Assembly: GCA_035968095.1 (NCBI GenBank)
Contig: JAWQFW010000072.1
Location: 1 to 20,502 of the forward strand
Reading direction: 5' to 3'
Length of the DNA stretch: 20,502 nucleotides
DNA from: IIICB1 sp035968095
Lineage (GTDB): Bacteria > Cyanobacteriota > Cyanobacteriia > Cyanobacteriales > SIO1D9
Numbering within the stretch: position 1 is the first letter of the stretch; each line of letters begins with the position of its first letter. The translations under genes were made by a program, and so were the position numbers. Below are positions 1 through 7,200 of the stretch, piece after piece. Under the pieces are notes generated by a model, which was not told the origin of the DNA, made no database searches, and was given only the letters and a program-made list of their open reading frames with translations.

Positions 1-70
1 ATATCGAGCAATCGCTATTGTTGAAAGAACAAGTGATCATTTGATTCAAAAAAATCGACCAGGTTATCAA

Positions 71-796
71 ATGTCTATAAAAAATCATTTACTTGAACTA
101 CTAACAGAGCAAATGTATGATATTCTCGCCCCGAACTTGCAGCTAGTCTTGCTCAATCGCGGTCAAGTTTTACATATACCAAACGAAACGATCACCGAAC
201 TTTATTTTCCAATTGATTGCTTATTATCAATCATAATTACAATGGAGAACGGTGCGACAGCAGAAACAGGGATAGTTGGCAACCGGGAAGTTATGGGGAT
301 CAATGCTTTGATGGGTGGAAGAGAAACTACCCAAACCGAATATGTAGTTCAGATTGGCGGAGCCGCGATGAAGATCGATGCTAAAATAATGCGTCAAGAG
401 TTCGAGAAAAATAAAGAGTTGCGAGACGTAATGCTAACTTACACTCAAGCTTTCATCGCTCAGATTTCCCAGAATACCGCTTGTAACCGCCTTCACGTAA
501 TCGAAAAAAGACTAGCACGTTGGCTGCTAGAAGTACAAGATCGGATTAATTCAGATGAGCTTATACTGACTCAAGAATTAATCAGTAACATGCTCGGTGT
601 GCGACGTTCTGGTGTTACTCAAGCTGCTCAAAAGCTTCAGGAGGAAGGTATAATTACTTACCATCGTGGTTATATTCAGATTATTAAGCAACAGAAACTA
701 GAAGCAGCCTCCTGTGAATGTTTCCGAGTAGTAAGGGATGAATACGATCGCTTACTGGGAAGAAAAATAGAGGAGAAAAATGAGTGTTCGAGATAA
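71..796 (+). CDS. Crp/Fnr-family transcriptional regulator
   Basis: A 241-residue protein from the ATG at 71. An in-frame TTG at 41 would add ten residues, but I prefer the ATG because the added residues look unconserved and no ribosome site precedes the TTG. The first two thirds resemble a cyclic-nucleotide-binding-like beta-roll (FPIDCLLSII, TGIVGNREVMG). The last third is a winged helix-turn-helix, with LTQELISNMLGVRRSGVTQA as the recognition region, ending in an SCECF motif typical of a group of cyanobacterial Crp-like proteins. It should bind DNA as a dimer. I see no clear cAMP-contact signature, so the ligand is unknown. Its last 17 bases overlap the receiver gene that follows, so the two are probably co-transcribed and translationally coupled. 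Confidence 0.85.
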   Translation: MSIKNHLLELLTEQMYDILAPNLQLVLLNRGQVLHIPNETITELYFPIDCLLSIIITMENGATAETGIVGNREVMGINALMGGRETTQTEYVVQIGGAAMKIDAKIMRQEFEKNKELRDVMLTYTQAFIAQISQNTACNRLHVIEKRLARWLLEVQDRINSDELILTQELISNMLGVRRSGVTQAAQKLQEEGIITYHRGYIQIIKQQKLEAASCECFRVVRDEYDRLLGRKIEEKNECSR

Positions 797-1178
797 ATTA
801 GCAAAAATTTTGCTAGTTGAACCAGATGACGAAGTGCGATCGCTGTTAGTAAAAAACTTGAAATTTGAAGGCTATCATGTTTTTCTAGCGATCGACGAAG
901 AAACCGCCCTAGCCCGCACCAGAGATGGATGCGAACGCCCAGATCTAATTTTACTCAATCAAGTAGGCAAAACTATCGATGAATACGTGCAAATCGGGAT
1001 TCGGATTCGCAAAAATGCTCAAGTATCCGAACTCACGCCAATTGTCGTCATCGCGGAAAAATACGGCATAGATTTAGAAGGTAGGGATATCAAGGTTAGC
1101 GAAAACGAGTATGTTACTTACCTAGAAGATGCTCTTCAATTAATGAATCTCTTAAAAAGGCTTTGTCAGCGTTCCTAA
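780..1178 (+). CDS. Stand-alone receiver domain lacking the phosphoacceptor Asp
   Basis: A 132-residue single-domain CheY-like protein with no output domain. The start is fixed by GAGGAG at 770-775, four bases before the ATG. The acidic cluster (E14, D16, D17 in LLVEPDDE) and the PDLILL beta-3 strand are recognisable. The residue that should be the phosphorylated Asp is Asn60 (PDLILLN). The Thr/Ser position at the end of beta-4 appears to be Ile91 (VVIAE), and the usual Lys of beta-5 appears to be Tyr114 (EYVTYLE). Three of the five conserved active-site positions are therefore altered. I infer a pseudo-receiver that works by binding a partner rather than by phosphotransfer. The overlap with the Crp gene suggests a joint role. 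Confidence 0.82.
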   Translation: MSVRDKLAKILLVEPDDEVRSLLVKNLKFEGYHVFLAIDEETALARTRDGCERPDLILLNQVGKTIDEYVQIGIRIRKNAQVSELTPIVVIAEKYGIDLEGRDIKVSENEYVTYLEDALQLMNLLKRLCQRS

Positions 1179-1234
1179 ATGCTTCAGTTTTGTTTATGCC
1201 TAGTTTCAGAAATAAACTCAAACAGATGAGTGTT

Positions 1235-1264
1235 TGTAGAGACATTGCGTACAACATCTCTACA
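1235..1264. repeat. Palindromic interspersed repeat, copy 1
   Basis: TGTAGAGACATTG and CAACATCTCTACA are near-inverted arms (11 of 13 positions pair) around the loop CGTA. It lies in the 102-base gap between the receiver gene and the convergent giant gene. It belongs to the same family as the copies near 10295, 10887 and 17176. It could fold in transcripts from both sides, but no T-run follows on either strand, so it is not a classical intrinsic terminator. Confidence 0.75.
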
Positions 1265-1280
1265 TCATCTGCGAGGAATT

Positions 1281-4200
1281 TTAAGTCGTAGTTGTCTCCA
1301 GAGGAGGCAAAATAACTTGCATTGTATAGTCCTCGAAATCCGAATCACCTAAATTCGGCAGATCCTCAAAACCAAACGTATTATCTCCTAACAAACGAAT
1401 GTGGTCAGAATCATCGGGGTTAGCATCCAAGAAGGGGAAGTAAGCCACCGGAATTCCCGCTAATAAGTCATTGCTAGGATTGTCATCGAGAAATTCAGCC
1501 CTTGTACCACCAGCAATAATATAAGGTGCGAGCAAACCTTGCAGTGGTGAGGATACAGCTTCCTCATCTTCAAAGAAGCGAACCGTACTACTACCAATCG
1601 CTGCTTCAGCATAACCTTCATCTCCCGGTGTCAGTCCGTTAATCAAGGTTCCAGCAGTATCGACAACAATGTATAAGCCGATAGTATTATCCAAAGCCGC
1701 AAAACTATTGAGGTCAAATTCCGCTTCCACTGTATCTGGCGATCGCAAATCAATCAATTCTACCGTTCCTTGGGGACCTGTTCCTCTTGGTGCGGGTAAA
1801 TCATTACGCACCTCAACTTCCATCAACACATCGTTAAAATCGTTATCTCCACCACCATTCAAATCTTCCCAAGCAAAGGTAAACTTCTCATCCCCCGACT
1901 CAGGAACATCGAAATGAGGAGTACCATCGAGATTAGCATCCGGAATCGCGAAAAACACATCCGCAGTTTCTCGTCCCGCTTCTAAATCTTGGCGTACTTG
2001 GTCGATACTACCATCCGACACCAAGAAAAAGACAATATTGTCACCTGCATCAAAGCTAATTTGGCGATTAGACTGCAAATCTTGTAATACCGTGCGTGGT
2101 AAAGCCGTGAAAATCGATTGTCCCCGATTAACCGCAGCTTCGACATATTCTTGCGAACCCGGAGAAATTCCATTAATTGTACCTTGGGAATCATCAGCAA
2201 TCACATAACCAATTTCATTGACATGGTTGGCATTGCGTTCGGTAAAAGTAAACAGCAGTTGCGTCTCTCCGGCTTCCTCAGAGATCGAGAAAATATTGTT
2301 ATCAGCGCGATTGAGAATTTCGTCATCGTCAGTAATTTCTACTTCTAATTCAGTAGGTTCAATGTCCAGATACTCTTCCGCGCTACCTTCAACTACTGTA
2401 TGAGTAATAATCCGAGTCCGATTTCCATCAGGTGAATTGTCATTTTCCACATTGACGCTAATTGTGCGTGGTTGGTCAAAGTTTTCCGGAGTAAAGACAA
2501 TCTGGTCATTAGTTGCACCCTCGATTTCTAACTCATCATCATCAGCACTAATCTCAATCGTCACATTCCCACTAGGACGATTAGAAAGAGCAAGGGTATA
2601 AGTATCACCATCACCACCTTCAACCACCTCAGTATTATTGTCCGACTCCGTAACAATCAAACCAAAATCATTATCGGTGACATTAACAGTAATTTCTTGA
2701 GTCGAGACACCATCAACAGCGATCGCCTCATTAGTATAGCGATCGTCGCTGCTACTGACCATCGCCCGAATTACGCTACTATGGTCGCCTTCTACTTGGT
2801 CATCGTCAACCGCAGTCACATTCACCACTTGCGGTGTATCGAAGTTGTCCTCCGTAAACACCAGCGAAACCTGATTTCCGCCACCATTCCCAATATCTGT
2901 CTCCTCATCCGGGTCAAGAATCACCGTCACTTCACCTACAGGTGCAGTCGTCAACACCACCGAATAAGTATCAGCCGTACCACCTTCAGCAACAGTAGTA
3001 TTACCACCAGTTTGCGCGATCGCCACACCCGCGTCATTATCGAGAATATTAACAGTTAATTCACCCAGAGTCTCCCCATCCACATTAATCGGGACATCAC
3101 CGTTGTTATAATCGGGGTCATCGCTACTGAAACTAAACGAAACCGTACCCGTGTGGGAACCCTCAACCACCGCATCATTCAGCGCCCGCACCGTGATATT
3201 CTGCGAGAAGAAACTATTATTCGGCGTAAATGTCAGCGTCACCGTTCCATCTTCCCCTGCATTCACCAGTTCCACCTGGTCATCGGGCGTAACCGTCACC
3301 GTTACATTACTCACAGGAACGCTATTTAACCGTAACGAGAACGTATCCGTATCCCCACCTTCAGTAACAGTCGCATTCCCATCCTCTAAACCCACATTCA
3401 AAGCCGCCACATCATCGTCGCTGATTTGCACATTAATATCGGGAATATCAAAACCTTGATATTGAGGGTCATCACTGGTGACGCGATGGAAAAGAGTCGT
3501 CGTTCTGTCTCCTCGGTTCGTTTGGTCATCCGGGAAAGCTGCCACATTCACCGTTTGGGGGTCGAGGGCGCTTGCGTCGGGGTCAAATGTCAGCGTTATT
3601 GGTTGTCCTGCGCCGTTTCCGAGGTCTACTTGGGCGTTACTGGGAGTGACCGTAACTGTTACTTCGGCTTCCGGAATTGTATCGAGACGAATTGTGTAAC
3701 CATCAGTTTCGTTACCTTCAACAACCGCGATACTTCCGGACTCTGGAGAAGCAATAATCCTTGCAGTATCGTTATCTTGGATAGTTACAGCTACGTCATC
3801 GATACTGATGTTGTTAAAGCGAGGGTCATTACTGGTGACAGTAGCGGTAATTCGCGAAATTCGTTCGACTTCATCTTGAGCAATATTATCGTCAAAAGCT
3901 CGTACGGTAACTGTTTGCGGGTTTAAGGCATTTTCTGGGGTAAACGTGAACGTAACTGGGACACCTGGACCGCGTCCCAGGTCAAGTTCCCCGCTAGGTG
4001 CAACGGAAATCGTCACATCATCGGTGGGAACCGAATCAAGACGCAGTTCGTAGGTGTCAGTACCTCCATTTTCGCTAACGATAACTCCTTCGATTCCACC
4101 TAGTAAAGCGTTCACGACGACATTTCCGGTGTCATTATCTTCGATATCAACGACGAGTTGATTGGTTACTTCGGAAATTGGTTCACCTTCCTCGTCATTT

Positions 4201-7200
4201 TCTCCGGTAAAGACGGTAAATTGGACATCTGCACCGTTGTAGTTAGCGTCTGAGGAATTGACTCGGTGGAGAATGGTTCCGGTGTGGTCGCTTTCTAAAT
4301 CTGCGTCGTTGATTGCAGCGACGGTAACAACTTGGGCTTCGTCAAAGTTTTCGGGGGTGAAGGTGAGAGTTAAAGCGACACCAGCCCCGTTACCGAGGTC
4401 GAGTTCTTCGTCAGGGTCAACAGTAACGCGGACATTTGCGGTTGGTTGAGAGTCGAGGCGAATTTCGTAGATATCAGTATCGCCATCTTCGGAAACTTCG
4501 GTATTACCGAGAGTTTGAATAATGCTAACACCGGGATTATCATTATCGGCGATCGCTACTTGCAATTCGTTGGTGTCTTCACCATCGACGCGGATATTTA
4601 CTTCTTCTCCAGAATACTCAGGATCGGCACTCTCGACTTCGTGAATTAGTCGCCCAAAGTGGGGTGTATCTTCGGCTAAGGAGTCGTCAACTGCGCTAAC
4701 GTTCACGGTTTGGGGAATATCCCAATCTTGGGGAGTAAAGGTTAGGGTCAGGATTCCATCATCGTTAGCCCCTTCTAAGCTTAATTCTTGGTCGGGAGTA
4801 ATTGTAACTGTAACATCAGCGATCGGTTGACGGTTCAAAACTACGTCGTAAGTATCGGTTTCCCCTGCTTCTGAAACTTCTGTGGTTTCGTCGGTTTGAG
4901 TAATACTGACACCGGGAGTGTCGTTATCTTCGATTTCGATCTCAAATTCGTTAACTCGTTCCCCATTAATTGTTTGACCGATCGCTACTCCATCGACGCT
5001 AATGGGAATTGTACTCCGAAGATATTCTGGGTCAGTGCTAGCTACTGTTACGCTGACGATTCCGGGATCTGGGTTATTTTCGTCTTCTCGTTCGGTATCG
5101 TCAAACGCAGTCACCGTAACGATTTGCGGTTCGTCGAAGTTTTCCGGAGTGAAGAATAGCGCGATCGGTGCATCTACCCCACCACCGAGACTAATTTCGC
5201 CATTGGGGTCAAGAGTAACTGTAACATCAGCGATCGGTCGCTTGTCGAGGCTAACTTCAAACGTATCTGTAGCCCCATCTTCGCTTACCAAGCTACTTGC
5301 TTCGCTTTGGAAAATACTCACACCAGCGACATCGTTATCGCGAACATTCACCCGCAGTTGACCAAAAGATTGTCCTTCAGTAGGTTCATCGTCAATGATG
5401 ATCGGAGTTCCACTGCGGTTTCCCCCGACAATCTGGGTTTGATAATCGGGGTCATTACTGGTAACGGTATGAATTAAATTGCTGAAGTGAGGACCTTCTT
5501 GTTCGTCATCGTCTACTGCTTGGACATTAACTGCTTGGGGACTGTCAAAGTTATCCGGAGTAAACGTGAGAATGATTAAATTACCAGCACCGTCACCGAG
5601 ATTAGTTTCTTCATCTGGCTGAATTAAAATAGTGACATCATCTGTCGGGGCTGCGCTAAGACTGACAAAATAGGTATCGTCTAGCCCATTTTCCGAAACA
5701 TTTGTGCTACCGTCAGTTTGTTCGATGATTACCGCCGGGTTAGTATCGTCGATATTAACCGTCAGTAGAGGAGTAGCCGCACCATTAATGAGAATCGGGG
5801 CTACACCCAAGTTGTAATTCGGGTCATCACTGCGGAAAGTATGGATAATCGTTCCGGTATGGGGACCTTCAACCTCGTCATCCGCGATCGCCCGCACCCG
5901 AACTTCTTGATTAATTAACGCATTCGCAGTCGTAAATGTAAATGTTACCGGATTCCCAGCCCCAGCAAATTCCTCTGTCACTGGGTTGAATAACTCAATT
6001 TCGTTATTCGGATTCAGGGTAATTTCGACTTCAACTGCACTGGAATCATCGCGTCGCGGGAAAGTTGCCAAACGAATCGAATAAGTACCTTCACCACCTT
6101 CATTAATATCCAGTTCCGGATCTTCAGTGATAATTACGGCTGGTTCATCGTCATCTTCTTGGCGCAGCGTAATCGTCGGAATTGGCGTATCATCATCGTT
6201 ATAATTCGGGTCGCCAGTATATGTTACCGAAACCCGGAAGCGATCGATTAAACCATCGCGATCGCGGTCAAATGCTCCGACATCTCCATCGTCAACAAAT
6301 TCGATCGACGCATTAAAGTCAAAATCATTAATCGGGAACAACCAGTCAGCAGTTTCCGCGAGAATTGCTTGTTGGAGATTTTCCGGATCGATCTCTGTAA
6401 GTCGGATAATTTCTTCATCATCGACTGCACTGAGAATAAAGCTATCAAACGTATAAAACAGAGTTCTTTGTGTCGAAACTGGATGAAACAGCAGACTAAT
6501 CAAATCGCCTTCGTCGCGATTATCTTGCGGTCCGACAGTTACCGGAATAGTTTCTGGAAGTAAAGCCTCCGAACCACGGGGAATAATGCGGTCTACCGGG
6601 TCGCCAAAACCAGGATTAGCCGCGTTAAGGACGTTTTCTACTTCTCCAGTTACCGGATCTTCGCGACGAAAGATCGTTTCCGTCAGTCCCGGTAAAAAGT
6701 CTGATTGTGCTTCGACAACTTCCCCAGTTTCCGGATTAATTGTTAGGTAAGGTAAATTGATCTGGGTATTTTGATTACTAGGGATAATGCTATAGAAAAA
6801 GTAGCCGTCAATTGTTTCGTCAATAAGCGGAATAGTTTCCAGACGAATATTGTAGGAACCGCTATTTCCTTCAGTAATAACCAGATTCCCATCAGGAATC
6901 GAAGTATCAACCGCAGCAAAATCATCATCAAAAATATTGACTGTGAGGCGATCGCTAATCGTCCCATCTTCAAAGACAATCGGTAAACCAGATAAAGCCG
7001 GATTGTTGCTTGTAACGACGTGCTGAATAATACTAATTCTGTCTACCGGATTCGGATTTGCGGCTGTCGGCTCAACGTTTTGGTCGATTTCGTCGTTTGA
7101 TGCGAGGACGTTAATCGTTTCTACCAAGTCATCCGCAGTAAAGGTAACTTCCACTGGTCTACCTAAACCACCGCCGATTTCTAAGTTCGGGAACGAAGTC

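Noticed and set aside
1..70. Possible end of an upstream gene before the Crp regulator
   Set aside because: Too short to judge; no frame with recognisable protein sequence is visible.
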